Assembly: GCF_025165815.1 (NCBI RefSeq)
Contig: NZ_JAFFZE010000014.1
Span: 372,001 to 436,000, forward strand
Direction: 5' to 3'
Source: Actinophytocola gossypii
GTDB lineage: Bacteria; Actinomycetota; Actinomycetes; Mycobacteriales; Pseudonocardiaceae
Length of the DNA: 64,000 nucleotides
The number at the start of each line of letters is the position of its first letter. Within the stretch, counting starts at the first letter, position 1. A program made the translations under genes and the position numbers. Shown here piece after piece: positions 15,779 through 29,255 of this stretch. Below the pieces are notes generated by a model, which saw only the letters and a list, made by a program, of their open reading frames with translations, ran no database searches and was not told where the DNA came from.

Positions 15779-16588
15779 ATGTCCAGAGCGATCCAGGCCA
15801 AGAACAGCACCGCCGCGCAGACCCTCGGCCGCGCCGGCATGGTCTGCTACGGCGTCATCCACGTCCTCATCGGCTACCTGGCCCTGCGCGTCGCGTTCGG
15901 CGACGGCGGGGAGCAGGCCGACCAGCGCGGCGCGCTCACCGAGATCGGCAGCGGCGGGTTCGGCAAGCTCGTGCTGTGGGTCCTGGCCGTCGGCCTGTTC
16001 GCCTACGCCGCCTGGCAGGCCCTGATGGCCGCCAAGGGCTTCCACTGGGTCCTCAAGCGGCGCGAGCGCACGGTCAAGCGCGTCGCCGCGGTCGCGCGGG
16101 CGGTCATCGGGGTCGTCCTGGGCGTCACGGCCGTCCGGCTGGCCAGCGGGAACGGTTCCGGCGGCTCCGGCGACCAGCAGCAGCGGTCGTGGACCGCCCA
16201 ACTGCTGGCCCTGCCCGCCGGCCGGGTCCTGGTCGGCGTGGTGGCCATGGTCGTCATCGGGATCGCGGTCGCGCTCGTGGTCAAGGGCGTGCGCGAATCG
16301 TTCCTCGACGACCTCGACACCACCGCGCTCCCGACGGGCAGCCGGCGCTGGGTGACCAGGCTCGGCATCGCGGGCTACCTCGCGAAGGGCGTCGTGCTGG
16401 GGATCGTCGGGGTGCTCATCGGCATCGCCGCGCTGCACCGGAACGCGGGCCGGTCAGGCGGGCTGGACGCCGCGCTCAGGACGGTCGCCGGCCAGCCGTT
16501 CGGGACGGCGGCGCTGGTGGCGGTGGCGCTGGGCCTGGCGGCCTACGGCGTGTTCTGCTTCGCCGCCGCGAAGGCGCACCGCACCTAG
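15779..16588 (+). CDS. DUF1206 family membrane protein
   Basis: A 269-residue integral membrane protein made of three related segments, each with two membrane spans. The repeats open with similar motifs: LGRAGMVCYGVIHVLIGYLALRV (residues 16-38), VARAVIGVVLGVTAVRL (about 106-122) and LGIAGYLAKGVVLGIVGVLIG (about 199-219). They have matching second helices such as LVLWVLAVGLFAYAAWQALMA and AALVAVALGLAAYGVFCF. That threefold pattern defines DUF1206; the function is not known. It converges on the DUF2550 gene with only eight bases between stop codons. Confidence 0.88.
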   Translation: MSRAIQAKNSTAAQTLGRAGMVCYGVIHVLIGYLALRVAFGDGGEQADQRGALTEIGSGGFGKLVLWVLAVGLFAYAAWQALMAAKGFHWVLKRRERTVKRVAAVARAVIGVVLGVTAVRLASGNGSGGSGDQQQRSWTAQLLALPAGRVLVGVVAMVVIGIAVALVVKGVRESFLDDLDTTALPTGSRRWVTRLGIAGYLAKGVVLGIVGVLIGIAALHRNAGRSGGLDAALRTVAGQPFGTAALVAVALGLAAYGVFCFAAAKAHRT

Positions 16589-16596
16589 AACGCGAC

Positions 16597-17037
16597 TCAG
16601 GACGCCCAGGGCAGGCGGCCGGGCGGGGCGGACTCCAGCCACGACAGGAACCCGGTCAGCGCGTCCGGGCTCATCGCGAGCTCCACGTCGGGGCCCGGGC
16701 CGGCGGCGCCGGCACGGAAGCGCAGGACCAGGGACGACGGGGGCATGCTGTACTGCTCCGGCCCGGACGGCTCCCGGCGGTCGGCGATCTCGAGACCGCT
16801 GCGGTGCAGGACCCGGTCCGGGCCGGGGCGCAGGCTCAGCACGCGGAACCACACGAACTCGTCGCCCTGGTAGCGGCCGACGCCGAGGTGCCATCCCTTG
16901 CCGGAGTCGTCGAGGCGGGTGCGCAGGGCCGCGTGCACGCCACCGGACCGCAGCGCGCGCAACCTGCGCACGGCGAACCAGGCCAGCACGACGGTGACCA
17001 GGAACAGGACCGCTCCGACGACGACAGTGATGTCCAC
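16597..17037 (-). CDS. DUF2550 family protein
   Basis: A 146-residue protein with one N-terminal membrane span (residues 4-24) followed by a cytoplasmic domain: GKGWHLGVGRYQGDEFVWFRVLSLRPGPDRVLHR and a C-terminal ALTGFLSWLESAPPG. DUF2550 proteins are typically encoded directly after atpC in actinobacteria, and that is the case here (21 bases downstream). Function unknown; probably cotranscribed with atpC. Confidence 0.85.
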   Translation of the reverse strand: MDITVVVGAVLFLVTVVLAWFAVRRLRALRSGGVHAALRTRLDDSGKGWHLGVGRYQGDEFVWFRVLSLRPGPDRVLHRSGLEIADRREPSGPEQYSMPPSSLVLRFRAGAAGPGPDVELAMSPDALTGFLSWLESAPPGRLPWAS

Positions 17038-17058
17038 GACGGCCCGCCCCGCCTGCCG

Positions 17059-17421
17059 TCAGTCCGTCTGTCCCGCGGCGCGCAGTCGGGCGTGTGCCCT
17101 CGCCCGAGTCTCCTCGTCGCCCTCGAGCTCGGCCCTGGCGGCGGCCACGTCGATCTCGTCGGCCAGGTCCGCGGACTCGGCGAGGATGCTCACCGTGTCG
17201 GCGGTGACCGACAGGAAGCCGCCGTGCACCGCGGCGGTGACCGTCTCGCCGTCGGTGGTCCGGACGGTGACCACACCACCCTCGACCAACTGCCCGAGCA
17301 CCGGCTCGTGACCAGGCATGATGCCGATCTCACCCTCGGTGGTCTGCGCGACGACAAACGTGGCAGTACCCGACCACAGGCGTCGTTCCACGGCGACCAG
17401 CTGGACGGACATCTCAGCCAC
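17059..17421 (-). CDS. atpC: ATP synthase F1 epsilon subunit
   Basis: 120 residues, an ATP-synthase epsilon subunit with the N-terminal beta-sandwich only plus a short helix: [40 protein letters not shown] and [25 protein letters not shown]. It sits on the central stalk and links gamma to the c-ring. It starts at GTG with a strong AGGAGGT. Unlike the usual order, it does not follow atpD directly: a 1.9-kb block on the other strand and a terminator separate them, so atpC needs its own promoter in the 115-base region before 17537. Confidence 0.95.
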   Translation of the reverse strand: MAEMSVQLVAVERRLWSGTATFVVAQTTEGEIGIMPGHEPVLGQLVEGGVVTVRTTDGETVTAAVHGGFLSVTADTVSILAESADLADEIDVAAARAELEGDEETRARAHARLRAAGQTD

Positions 17422-17536
17422 GCGATACCTCCTACGAGTCAGCTTGGGTCGAAGTCTAATTGGTCTGCTGACAACCTCTCCCGGCAGGCCGGTGTCAATA
17501 CGGGTGAATCACCTCACCCGAACCTCTGAGGAACAC

Positions 17537-18040
17537 ATGGACGATGCGGAGTTCACCGACTTCGTGGCCCACCGCTCCCCCGCGCTGCTGCGCACCGCGT
17601 ACCTGCTCTGCGGTGGCGACCACGCCGCGGCCGAGGACCTGCTGCAGGAGGTCCTCGAACGCGTCTACCCCCGCTGGCGCCGAATCCGCGACCGGGCAGA
17701 GCCCTACGTGCGGGCGGCGCTGGTCAACGCGGCGACGAACCGCTGGCGCCGCCGGAGCCGCCGGGTCGCCGAGACGCCGCTGGTGTGGGACGGCCCGCAC
17801 CCGGCCGTCGCCGGGCCGGAACAGCACGTACTGGACCGGGACCGCGTGGTGCGGGCGCTCGCCACACTGCCGCCGAGGATGCGCGCGGTGCTGGTCCTGC
17901 GCTTCTTCGACGACCTCTCCGAGTCCGACACGGCAGCGGCACTGCGCTGCGGTGTCGGCACCGTGAAATCCCAGACCTCGCGCGGGCTCGCCCGGTTGCG
18001 CGAGCTGATGGCCGAGCCCACCCCCCAACGGAGCAGCTGA
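17537..18040 (+). CDS. ECF-type RNA polymerase sigma factor (SigE family)
   Basis: 167 residues. Region 2 (residues about 8-75) has FVAHRSPALLRTAYLLCGGDHAAAEDLLQEVLERVYPRW. Region 4 (about 108-160) has LPPRMRAVLVLRFFDDLSESDTAAALRCGVGTVKSQTSRGLARLRE. The SigE-family (actinobacterial SigE/SigM-like) resemblance is strong. ATG 17537 is preceded by TGAGGA. The next gene begins one base after its stop and encodes a single-span membrane protein, the usual arrangement for a sigma factor with a membrane partner. The pair is inserted between atpC and atpD and is divergent from atpC. Confidence 0.92.
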   Translation: MDDAEFTDFVAHRSPALLRTAYLLCGGDHAAAEDLLQEVLERVYPRWRRIRDRAEPYVRAALVNAATNRWRRRSRRVAETPLVWDGPHPAVAGPEQHVLDRDRVVRALATLPPRMRAVLVLRFFDDLSESDTAAALRCGVGTVKSQTSRGLARLRELMAEPTPQRSS

Positions 18041-18041
18041 C

Positions 18042-19400
18042 ATGGACACCCGCGATCTCACCAACGCCCTGCGCGAGGCCACCGACGACATCGAACCGCC
18101 GCCGGGCTTCACCGACTCCGTGGTCCACGGCGGCCGGCACAGGCGCACCCGCACCCGCCGCGCCGTGACCGCCGCCGTCGCCGGCACCGCCGTCCTCACG
18201 GCCGCCGTCGCCGTCGCGGTCGTGGTGCCGACCCAGGGGGCAGGCCCGCTCCCACCCGGTGTCTCGAAAACCGAACGGGCACCGAAGGCGGACATGCGGC
18301 TGAACCTGTCCGGCGGCGAACTCGTTCACGAGCAGGCGGTCGTCAGCCAGGTCGTCGAGGCATGGAACACCGGCATGACCGGCGCCCCGGTCAACCCGGA
18401 CGGCGCCCTCGACGACCGCCTCGGCGAGCCGCACGTCTACTGGGCGGGCGAGACCCCGTACGGCGTCGCCGCGCTCGTCATGCAGACCGTGCGGCTCCCC
18501 GGGGACGATCGGGTGCCGCCCGAACAGCAGGGTCAGGAACGGGTGGTCACCGGGCTCGTCGCGCCCGCGCCGGGAACCGACGAGCCCCGACTGCTCGGCG
18601 TCCAGGTCGACGCTCCGGGACAGCTGGGCTACTTCCTACTGCCCGACGACCGGACGGTGCTCGCGGTGGCCCCGCCGCACGTGCCCGGCGGGCTCTCGAT
18701 CTCCCCCGAGATCCGCTACGCCGGGAACGGCACGTCGAGCCGCGCGTGGACCGAGGTGCCGATCGACGGCGGCGCCGGCGTCCTCCAGCTCCCCGAGGGC
18801 ACGAACGTGCACAACGTCCGGCTCGTCGCGGGTCGGCCGGACGAGCCGGAGAACGCGAAGCTCGGCGGCCACCTGCCGCTGCTGCGCACCGCAACCTACC
18901 CGGACCCCGCGCCCGAGCCCGCCTTCCACGGCCTCGGCTGGAACGGAACGCTCGTCGCCGGCGAACCACGCGACCTCAGCCGGACGCCCGAGGACGTGTT
19001 CGTCACCGCGGTCCGCGACGGGAACGTGCTCGATCCCTGGTCGTACGTTCCGAGGGCGCCGGAGTGGACGGTCGTGGCCGGGCTGGCGGACGGCACGACG
19101 GTCGTTCTCGGCGAGTGGCAGGAACTCGACCATCCCGCCTACCTGTACGCGGTGACGCTCAGGCCAGGCGGGTACGAGGTGGCCCGCGTGGCCCGCGTGT
19201 CCGAAGTGGACCCGGAGCGCCCGCTGCCGGTCGTGTACCGGGTGCCGGGCGGCCAGGAGGTCGTCGTCGCCGCACGGGGACAGCAGCTGAGCTACCGCAC
19301 CGCCGACGACGGCACCTGGTCGCAGCCGGTCGCGGACGCCGCGCTGGTACCGGCCGACACGGTGTCGGTCCGCGTCGGCGACGAGGTCGTCGATCTGTAG
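18042..19400 (+). CDS. Single-span membrane protein partner of the sigma factor
   Basis: 452 residues, predicted type II topology. A short cytoplasmic N terminus (MDTRDLTNALREATDDIEPP) precedes a basic stretch GGRHRRTRTRR and a membrane span at about residues 41-62. A long external domain of about 390 residues follows, rich in beta-like segments and with no recognised catalytic motif. Position immediately after the sigma gene suggests it regulates or reports to it, but no zinc anti-sigma (HxxxCxxC) motif is present. A perfect terminator follows. Confidence 0.75.
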   Translation: MDTRDLTNALREATDDIEPPPGFTDSVVHGGRHRRTRTRRAVTAAVAGTAVLTAAVAVAVVVPTQGAGPLPPGVSKTERAPKADMRLNLSGGELVHEQAVVSQVVEAWNTGMTGAPVNPDGALDDRLGEPHVYWAGETPYGVAALVMQTVRLPGDDRVPPEQQGQERVVTGLVAPAPGTDEPRLLGVQVDAPGQLGYFLLPDDRTVLAVAPPHVPGGLSISPEIRYAGNGTSSRAWTEVPIDGGAGVLQLPEGTNVHNVRLVAGRPDEPENAKLGGHLPLLRTATYPDPAPEPAFHGLGWNGTLVAGEPRDLSRTPEDVFVTAVRDGNVLDPWSYVPRAPEWTVVAGLADGTTVVLGEWQELDHPAYLYAVTLRPGGYEVARVARVSEVDPERPLPVVYRVPGGQEVVVAARGQQLSYRTADDGTWSQPVADAALVPADTVSVRVGDEVVDL

Positions 19401-19406
19401 ACACGA

Positions 19407-19442
19407 GAACGGCGCCCCCGCGAGGTCGTGGGGGCGCCGTTC
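19407..19442. terminator. Bidirectional terminator between the sigma operon and atpD
   Basis: Perfect 13-bp arms GAACGGCGCCCCC (19407-19419) and GGGGGCGCCGTTC (19430-19442) with a 10-base loop, lying between convergent stop codons at 19400 and 19453. It would end both the sigma operon and the atpBEFHAGD transcript. Confidence 0.8.
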
Positions 19443-19452
19443 GTCGTGCGGA

Positions 19453-21827
<2,375 letters not shown>

Positions 21828-21838
21828 AACCTATCCGG

Positions 21839-23479
<1,641 letters not shown>

Positions 23480-23526
23480 GTCTAACCCGCTCCTACCGTC
23501 TTGTACTTCACTGTCTGGGGCGCCGC

Positions 23527-24393
23527 TCAGCCGGCGAGGCGGCGACGCAGTTGGTCGAGCCGGCCGATCGCGCTGCCGTCGATGACCTCGTCACCGACCC
23601 GGACGACCAGGCCGCCCTGGATGTCGGGGTCGACCTCCACGTGCAGCGCGATGGGCCGCGCGTAGATCCGGTTCAGCGCGGCGGACAGCCGCTCCTGCTG
23701 GGCGGCGGACAGCGGACCGGCGGAGACCACGTGGGCCACCGACCGCTCGCGGCGCTTGGCGGCCTCGTCGGCCAGCGCGGCGAGCCCGGCCACCAGCGGC
23801 CGGCCCTGCGGGGCGACCACCAGCTGCTCCACCAGTCGAACGGACACGTCCTCCGCCTGGTTCCCGATCAGCGTGCGCACGAGCTGGGCCTTGGCCGACG
23901 CGGGCGCGGCCCGGTCGGTGAGCGCCTGCTCGAGCGCGGTGTCGCCGGCCACGATCCGGCCGAACCGGAACAGCTCGTCCTCCACCGCGTCCAGCCGGCC
24001 CTCCCGCTCGGCCCGCACCAGCAGCGCGGTCCGGCCGAGGTGGTCGATCCCGTCGACCAGCTCGCGCGGCGTGGACCACCGCTGCCGGACGGTCGCGGCC
24101 AGGACCTCGAGAGCCTTGGCGCTGACCTTGCCGGACAGCAGCCCGGTGAGCAGCTGCTCCCGGCGTTCCGGCTCGGCCGAGGAGTCGCCGAGGGCACGGC
24201 GCAGGCCGACCTCCGCGTCGAGCAGCCGGACCACGGAGAACAGCTCGTCGCCGAGGTCGTCCGCCGGGGCGGCCGGAGCCTTGGCGGACCGGGCCCGGGC
24301 GGACGCGGGCTTGGCGTCCGCACCGCCGAGCACGTCGAGCAGGGTGAGCTCGGCGGCGGCGAGGGCGTCGCGGCTAGCGGCATGGAATGTCAT
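23527..24393 (-). CDS. atpH: ATP synthase F1 delta subunit
   Basis: Peripheral stalk subunit that caps alpha and joins the b subunit, 288 residues. The first part includes an Ala-rich linker (about residues 28-45, [19 protein letters not shown]). The OSCP-like domain ends in the conserved [37 protein letters not shown]. It is separate from atpF, not fused to it as in mycobacteria, although its length is above the about 180 residues of most delta subunits. Nine bases after atpF. Confidence 0.95.
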   Translation of the reverse strand: MTFHAASRDALAAAELTLLDVLGGADAKPASARARSAKAPAAPADDLGDELFSVVRLLDAEVGLRRALGDSSAEPERREQLLTGLLSGKVSAKALEVLAATVRQRWSTPRELVDGIDHLGRTALLVRAEREGRLDAVEDELFRFGRIVAGDTALEQALTDRAAPASAKAQLVRTLIGNQAEDVSVRLVEQLVVAPQGRPLVAGLAALADEAAKRRERSVAHVVSAGPLSAAQQERLSAALNRIYARPIALHVEVDPDIQGGLVVRVGDEVIDGSAIGRLDQLRRRLAG

Positions 24394-24402
24394 CTGCGGG
24401 TC

Positions 24403-24948
24403 CTAGTTCTTGGCGGGTGCCGAGACCGAGTCGAGCTCGTCGAGGAACCGGTCGACCGTGCCGCTGCGCCGGGCCTCGTCCTCCAGGGACTCGCCGACGA
24501 TCCGGCTGGCCAGCTCGACCGCGGTCCGGCCGAGGTCGGCCCGCAGCTCGGCGACGATCTGGGATCGCTGCGCCTCCAGCTGCGCCTGCCCCTGGGCCAC
24601 GATGCGCGCGGCCTCCTCCTGGGCCTGGACGCGGAGCTCCTCCTTGATCTGCTCCGCCTCCAGCCGGGCGTCGTCCCGGATCCGGGCCGACTCGGCACGG
24701 GCGTCGGCGAGCTGCGCCTTGTACTCCTGCAGCGCCTTCTCCGCGTCGGCCTGGGCCTGCTCGGCCCGCTTGATGCCGCCCTCGATCTTCTCGGACCGCT
24801 CCTTGTACGCGGCTTCGAAGCGCGGCACCGCGAACTTCCAGAGCACGAACAGCAGCAGGCCGAAGGCGACCAACCCGAGGATGATCTCGGAAACGTGCGG
24901 CAGAACCGGACTCGGCTCCTCCGCGGCGAGCACGACGGTGTTCAACAT
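24403..24948 (-). CDS. atpF: ATP synthase F0 b subunit
   Basis: 181 residues: an N-terminal membrane span (about residues 20-40, ILGLVAFGLLLFVLWKFAVP) followed by a long charged helix rich in Glu, Ala, Gln and Arg that forms the peripheral-stalk coiled coil (FEAAYKERSEKIEGGIKRAEQAQADAEKAL ...). The C terminus contains AVELASRIVGESLEDEARR, the delta-binding end. Standard length and place between atpE and atpH. Confidence 0.96.
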   Translation of the reverse strand: MLNTVVLAAEEPSPVLPHVSEIILGLVAFGLLLFVLWKFAVPRFEAAYKERSEKIEGGIKRAEQAQADAEKALQEYKAQLADARAESARIRDDARLEAEQIKEELRVQAQEEAARIVAQGQAQLEAQRSQIVAELRADLGRTAVELASRIVGESLEDEARRSGTVDRFLDELDSVSAPAKN

Positions 24949-24973
24949 GGCGTCTCCCTCGAGGCCGGGGGGA

Positions 24974-25210
24974 TCAGAGGGTGAAGAAGAGCACCAGGCC
25001 GATCAGTGCGAGCACCTCGGTCAGCACGAAGGTGGTCCAGGCGATGTTCATCAGCTTGCCCTGGGCCTCCGGCTGGCGCGCGGTGCCGTTGATGACCGCG
25101 GCCCAGATGATGCCCACGCCGATGCCCGGACCGATCGCGGCGAGGCCGTAGCCGATGAGCCCAAGGCCGGGGTTGATGTCGGCCGCCTGGGCAAGAAGAA
25201 CGTTGCTCAC
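24974..25210 (-). CDS. atpE: ATP synthase F0 c subunit
   Basis: 78-residue hairpin of two membrane helices that forms the proton-driven ring. Helix 1 is [21 protein letters not shown] with the Gly-rich packing motif. The polar loop is [10 protein letters not shown]. Helix 2 carries the proton-binding Glu65 in [12 protein letters not shown] chose GTG 25210, which has AAAGGG nine bases upstream; an in-frame TTG at 25228 would lack a ribosome site, because the AAAGGG lies downstream of it. Confidence 0.95.
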   Translation of the reverse strand: MSNVLLAQAADINPGLGLIGYGLAAIGPGIGVGIIWAAVINGTARQPEAQGKLMNIAWTTFVLTEVLALIGLVLFFTL

Positions 25211-25279
25211 TTGAGATTTCCCTTTCAACTCGGTCCGCGAGTTCCCGCGGATCGGGTGTGTGTCCAGATTGGTGTTCGA

Positions 25280-26062
25280 CTAGTGATCCGAGGCCAGCGC
25301 CTGCCCGATGTAGTTGGCGGCCAGCAGCGCGAAGATGTAGGCCTGGATCACCTGGATCAGTGCCTCGAGGAACGTCATCGCGATGGCGAAGGCGAACGAG
25401 ACGAACGAGACCCCGATGTTGAACGCACCGCCCGCCTCGATCAGCAGGTACTCCCCGGCCAGGGTGAACAGGAGCAGGATCAGGTGACCCGCGAACATCG
25501 CGGCGAATACTCGGACCGCCAGCGTGATCGGGTTCATGATGAACTTCTGGAAGATCTCGATCGGCACTAGCAGCAGGTAGACCAGCTTGGGTGCACCCGG
25601 CGGGAACAACGCGTGCTTGAGGTAACCGACGAAACCGTGGCGGCGGAACCCCACAGTGTGGTAGAGGGGGTACACGATCAGGACCGACAGCGCGAGCGGG
25701 AAGCCGATGTGCGACATCGTCGGGAACTGGATGATCGGGATGATCCCGAAGATGTTGTTCACCAGCACGAAGGTGAACAACGAGAGAATAAGCGGCACGA
25801 AGGGCATGAAGTCCTTCGAACCGATCTGTTCCCGCGCGATGTTGTTCCGCCCGAAGTCATAAACCGACTCGGCGAAGAACTGGAACTTGCCGGGCACCAC
25901 CTTCATGCGGCTGGTCGCCGCCAGGAAGAACACCGCGATGATGATGACCGACAAGACGATCAGCACCATAGGCTTGGTAACCCCGGCGAAAATCGGCGGG
26001 AGGTTGAAATCACCCGCACCAGGGGGATTGAACTCACCCTGTGCTAGCCACAGCGCCCGCAA
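25280..26062 (-). CDS. atpB: ATP synthase F0 a subunit
   Basis: 260-residue membrane stator subunit forming the proton half-channels. The essential Arg is R184 in MNPITLAVRVFAAMFAGH, and the last helices EALIQVIQAYIFALLAANYIG contain the conserved Gln. It starts at TTG (26062) with GGAAGGAG five bases upstream. The 230 bases before it, up to atpI, probably contain the atp promoter, though I could not single out a convincing hexamer pair. Confidence 0.96.
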   Translation of the reverse strand: MRALWLAQGEFNPPGAGDFNLPPIFAGVTKPMVLIVLSVIIIAVFFLAATSRMKVVPGKFQFFAESVYDFGRNNIAREQIGSKDFMPFVPLILSLFTFVLVNNIFGIIPIIQFPTMSHIGFPLALSVLIVYPLYHTVGFRRHGFVGYLKHALFPPGAPKLVYLLLVPIEIFQKFIMNPITLAVRVFAAMFAGHLILLLFTLAGEYLLIEAGGAFNIGVSFVSFAFAIAMTFLEALIQVIQAYIFALLAANYIGQALASDH

Positions 26063-26292
26063 CTGGGCTCCTTCCGGTTCTCCCGGCCGGCAGACAAACC
26101 GCCGGGGGAATCGTCACGATCAGGACTTAACGTACCTCAGCGACCCTGGGCGCCTGACGGCGGCACCCCTGCTCCCGAGAGGTGCCCCGAAGGCGCACGC
26201 GCGCACCATATCAGCCGCTCTTCGACTACCCGGACGCGCGTACTACTTACCCCTGGCCAGCGGTGACGCGACCCACATGATCGGCAGCGGAC

Positions 26293-26772
26293 CTACCGGT
26301 CGCCGCTGTCGATGATCAAGGTCGGAATCTTGGTCCGGCGGGACGCGACCACGTCCATCGCCGCCCAGACGACCACGACGGCGAGCATGGTGAACGCGAG
26401 CGACTCGGTGTGCAGAAAGCCCACGTTGCGCAGCAGCAGCATCACGACCAGCAGGACGAGCATCTTGGCGATGAACCCGCCCAGTGCGGCGGCCATGACC
26501 AGCATCGGGTTCATCGCGGCGGTTCTGCGCATCAGCCACAGCGTGGCGAACGACGAGGCGAACGCCACGACGCCGCCGACCAGCGCACCCGACGTCCCCT
26601 CGAGCCCCGCCACCAGAGTGCCCACCGTGATCCCGGCCACCACGACCGCGATCGCCGGCCACAGCGCGTGGCGCAGCATGGCGTCGGCGAGCTTGTGCAC
26701 GGACTCGGCGTGCGTGCGCGGCAGGTCCGCGAGCAGGCCGAGTCCCTCGTTCTCGTTCTTCTTGTCCGTCAT
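26293..26772 (-). CDS. AtpI-like membrane protein
   Basis: 159 residues with a charged N terminus and four hydrophobic spans (about 36-55, 62-80, 92-113, 122-140). Position between wecA and atpB and the four-span topology match the AtpI-type assembly factors or uncharacterised proteins encoded ahead of actinobacterial atp operons. Its start codon overlaps the wecA stop by four bases, so it is coupled to wecA rather than to atpB, which is 230 bases away. Confidence 0.8.
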   Translation of the reverse strand: MTDKKNENEGLGLLADLPRTHAESVHKLADAMLRHALWPAIAVVVAGITVGTLVAGLEGTSGALVGGVVAFASSFATLWLMRRTAAMNPMLVMAAALGGFIAKMLVLLVVMLLLRNVGFLHTESLAFTMLAVVVVWAAMDVVASRRTKIPTLIIDSGDR

Positions 26773-27914
26773 CTCGACCTCAGTCTAGGTACGGCCGACA
26801 CGACCAGGGCGACCAGGAGGGCGAAGCCCATCACCCAGGCCACCGCGAGCACGTCGAACAGGGTGAACGCGACCGTGCCGAACGCCAGCAGGGCGGCCCA
26901 CAGGTAGATCAGCAGCACCGCGCGGCGCTGCGTGTGCCCGATCTCCAGCAGCCGGTGGTGCAGGTGCATCTTGTCGGCGTGGAACGGGCTCAGTCCCTTG
27001 CGGGTGCGCCGCACGACCGCCATCAGCAGGTCCAGCAGCGGCACGAACAGCACAGCGGCCATCACCAGCAGCGGCGAGAGCAGCGCGATCGTCTCGGTGG
27101 CCTGCGGGTTGAACACCCGCCCGGAGGCCGAGGTGCTGGCCGCGGCGATCATCAGGCCGATCAGCATCGAACCGGAGTCGCCCATGAAGATCTTCGCCGG
27201 CTGGAAGTTGTGCGGCAGGAAGCCGAGACACGCGCCGGCGAGCGTGGCCGAGATCAGCGCGGGCGCGTAGTTGTTCACGTCGCCGCCGGTCTCGTCCAGC
27301 AGGTGCAGGGAGAACGCGCAGATCGCGGCCGCGGAGATGAGCCCGATGCCGGCGGCGAGCCCGTCCAGGCCGTCGACGAAGTTCATCGCGTTGACCATGG
27401 TGACCACGAGCAGCACGGTCAGCAGCGCGCCCTGGTTCTCGTCGAGGACCAGCTGGGTGCCGCCGCCCCACGGCACCCACATGACGATCCACTGCAGACC
27501 GAACAGCACCAGGATGCCCGCGCAGGTGGTCTGCCCGGCGAGCTTGGTCAGCGAGTCCAGCTCGTAGCGGTCGTCGAGCATGCCGATCAGCATGATCACG
27601 CCGCCGCCGATCAGCACCGCGGTCGGGTCGAGGGTGAACTCGAACCCGCGGCGCAGCACCGGCAGCTGGTGGGCGAGCAGCATGCCGCCGCACACCCCGA
27701 GGTACATGGCGAGGCCGCCGAGCCGAGGGATCGGCACGGTGTGCACGTCGCGCTGGCGCGGGTGGGCCACCGCGCCCCAGCGCAGCGCGAACCGCCGCAC
27801 CAGCCCGGTGAACAGGAACGTCAGCACGGCGGCGGTGAGGCCGACCAGCACGTACTCCCGGATCGGAAGCCCGGCCGGTTCGAAGCTCTGCGCGAGGTTC
27901 ACCGGCGCGCTCAC
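26769..27914 (-). CDS. wecA: Undecaprenyl/decaprenyl-phosphate GlcNAc-1-phosphate transferase (WecA/MraY family)
   Basis: 381-residue polytopic membrane enzyme that transfers a sugar-1-phosphate to a polyprenyl phosphate, starting arabinogalactan or other wall-glycan linkage units. Family motifs: [16 protein letters not shown] (cytoplasmic loop 1), [15 protein letters not shown] (Asp pair), [20 protein letters not shown] and the [12 protein letters not shown] histidine motif that separates WecA from MraY. Start overlaps the glyA stop by four bases, and its own stop overlaps atpI, so glyA-wecA-atpI read as a coupled unit. Confidence 0.92.
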   Translation of the reverse strand: MSAPVNLAQSFEPAGLPIREYVLVGLTAAVLTFLFTGLVRRFALRWGAVAHPRQRDVHTVPIPRLGGLAMYLGVCGGMLLAHQLPVLRRGFEFTLDPTAVLIGGGVIMLIGMLDDRYELDSLTKLAGQTTCAGILVLFGLQWIVMWVPWGGGTQLVLDENQGALLTVLLVVTMVNAMNFVDGLDGLAAGIGLISAAAICAFSLHLLDETGGDVNNYAPALISATLAGACLGFLPHNFQPAKIFMGDSGSMLIGLMIAAASTSASGRVFNPQATETIALLSPLLVMAAVLFVPLLDLLMAVVRRTRKGLSPFHADKMHLHHRLLEIGHTQRRAVLLIYLWAALLAFGTVAFTLFDVLAVAWVMGFALLVALVVSAVPRLRSR

Positions 27915-29206
27915 CGGGGGTAGGCCGGGTGGGCGGCGGTGAGGCGGCCGACGGCGTCGCGCACGGCGGCGTGCTCGGCGTCACCGGTCGCGGTGCCCGG
28001 CTCGGCGCGCACCGCGCGGCCGACCAGGCGGGCGATCTCGGCCATGTCCGGCTCGGTCATCCCCTGGGTGGTGACGCTCGGCGAGCCGATGCGGATGCCG
28101 GACGCGGTCGCGGGCGGTGCCGGGTCGAACGGGATCGCGTTCTTGTTCAGCGTGATCCCGGCCGCCTCGCAGCGCCGCTCGGCCTCCGCGCCGGTGATCT
28201 CCAGCCCGCGCACGTCGAGCAGTGCGAGGTGGGTGTCGGTGCCGCCGGAGACCGCGCGCATGCCCTCGGCCTCCAGACCCTTGGCCAGCGCGGCCGCGTT
28301 CGCCACGACCTGGGTGGCGTACCCGCCGAACTCCGGCGCGGCGGCCTCGCGCAGGGCGACCGCCTTCGCGGCGACCGCGTGCATGAGCGGGCCACCCTGG
28401 CCGAACGGGAACACCGCCTTGTCGATGGCTCTGGCGTGCTCGGCGCGGCAGAGGATCATGCCGCCGCGCGGGCCGCGCAGCACCTTGTGCGTGGTCAGCG
28501 TGACCACGTCGGCGAACGGCACCGGGGACGGGATGACCCGGCCGGCCACCAGCCCGATGAAGTGCGCGGCGTCGACCATGAGGATCGCGCCCACCTCGTC
28601 GGCGATCGACCGGAACGCGGCGAAGTCGATCAGCCGGGGGTAGGCGGTCGCCCCGGCGATGATCATGCGCGGCTCGTGGGCGATGGCCAGCTCGCGGACC
28701 TGGTCGTAGTCGATCAGCTCGGTGTCGGCGCGGACGCCGTAGGACACCGCCTGGAACCAGCGGCCGGAGAAGTTGACCAGGGAGCCGTGGGTGAGGTGGC
28801 CGCCCTGCTTGAGGTCCATGGCCAGCACGGTGTCACCCGGCTCGCAGAACGCGGCGTAGGCGGCGAGGTTGGCACTGGCCCCGGAGTGCGGCTGCAGGTT
28901 CGCGTGCTCGGCGCCGAACAGCGCCTTGGCCCTGGCGACGCCGAGTTCCTCGGCGACGTCGACCTGGGCGCAGCCGCCGTAGTAGCGGTGGCCCGGGTAG
29001 CCCTCGGCGTACTTGTTGGACAGCGTCGAGCCGAGTGCGGCCAGTACCGCGGGGCTGGTGAGGTTCTCGCTGGCGATCAGCTGCAGGCCGCCGCGCAGGC
29101 GCTCGAGCTCCCCGAGCACGACGTCGGCGATCTCGGGATCCGTGCTGGCCAGGGCGTCGAAGTCCGGGCCCCAGAACGGCGTGTCCACGCGAGTTGCTTC
29201 TTCCAC
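27911..29206 (-). CDS. glyA: Serine hydroxymethyltransferase
   Basis: PLP enzyme interconverting serine and glycine with tetrahydrofolate, 431 residues. N-terminal [20 protein letters not shown] and the [15 protein letters not shown] block bind substrate. The cofactor lysine is K241 in [16 protein letters not shown]. It is slightly divergent from the main type but full length; a second genomic copy is possible in actinobacteria. It is divergent from the polyphosphate kinase gene (49 bases) and overlaps wecA by four bases. Confidence 0.94.
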   Translation of the reverse strand: MEEATRVDTPFWGPDFDALASTDPEIADVVLGELERLRGGLQLIASENLTSPAVLAALGSTLSNKYAEGYPGHRYYGGCAQVDVAEELGVARAKALFGAEHANLQPHSGASANLAAYAAFCEPGDTVLAMDLKQGGHLTHGSLVNFSGRWFQAVSYGVRADTELIDYDQVRELAIAHEPRMIIAGATAYPRLIDFAAFRSIADEVGAILMVDAAHFIGLVAGRVIPSPVPFADVVTLTTHKVLRGPRGGMILCRAEHARAIDKAVFPFGQGGPLMHAVAAKAVALREAAAPEFGGYATQVVANAAALAKGLEAEGMRAVSGGTDTHLALLDVRGLEITGAEAERRCEAAGITLNKNAIPFDPAPPATASGIRIGSPSVTTQGMTEPDMAEIARLVGRAVRAEPGTATGDAEHAAVRDAVGRLTAAHPAYPR

Positions 29207-29255
29207 GAGGCTGCAGTGGCGTCAGGCTACCGCGCCCCGGCGGGGCTACGGTTTC

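Noticed and set aside
25211-25228. TTG start for atpE six codons upstream
   Set aside because: The AAAGGG ribosome site lies between TTG and GTG, which supports GTG 25210.
26063-26292. Promoter of the atp operon between atpI and atpB
   Set aside because: A promoter is expected in these 230 bases, but the best hexamers (for example TATGGT and TACGTT on the minus strand) lack a matching -35 at proper distance.
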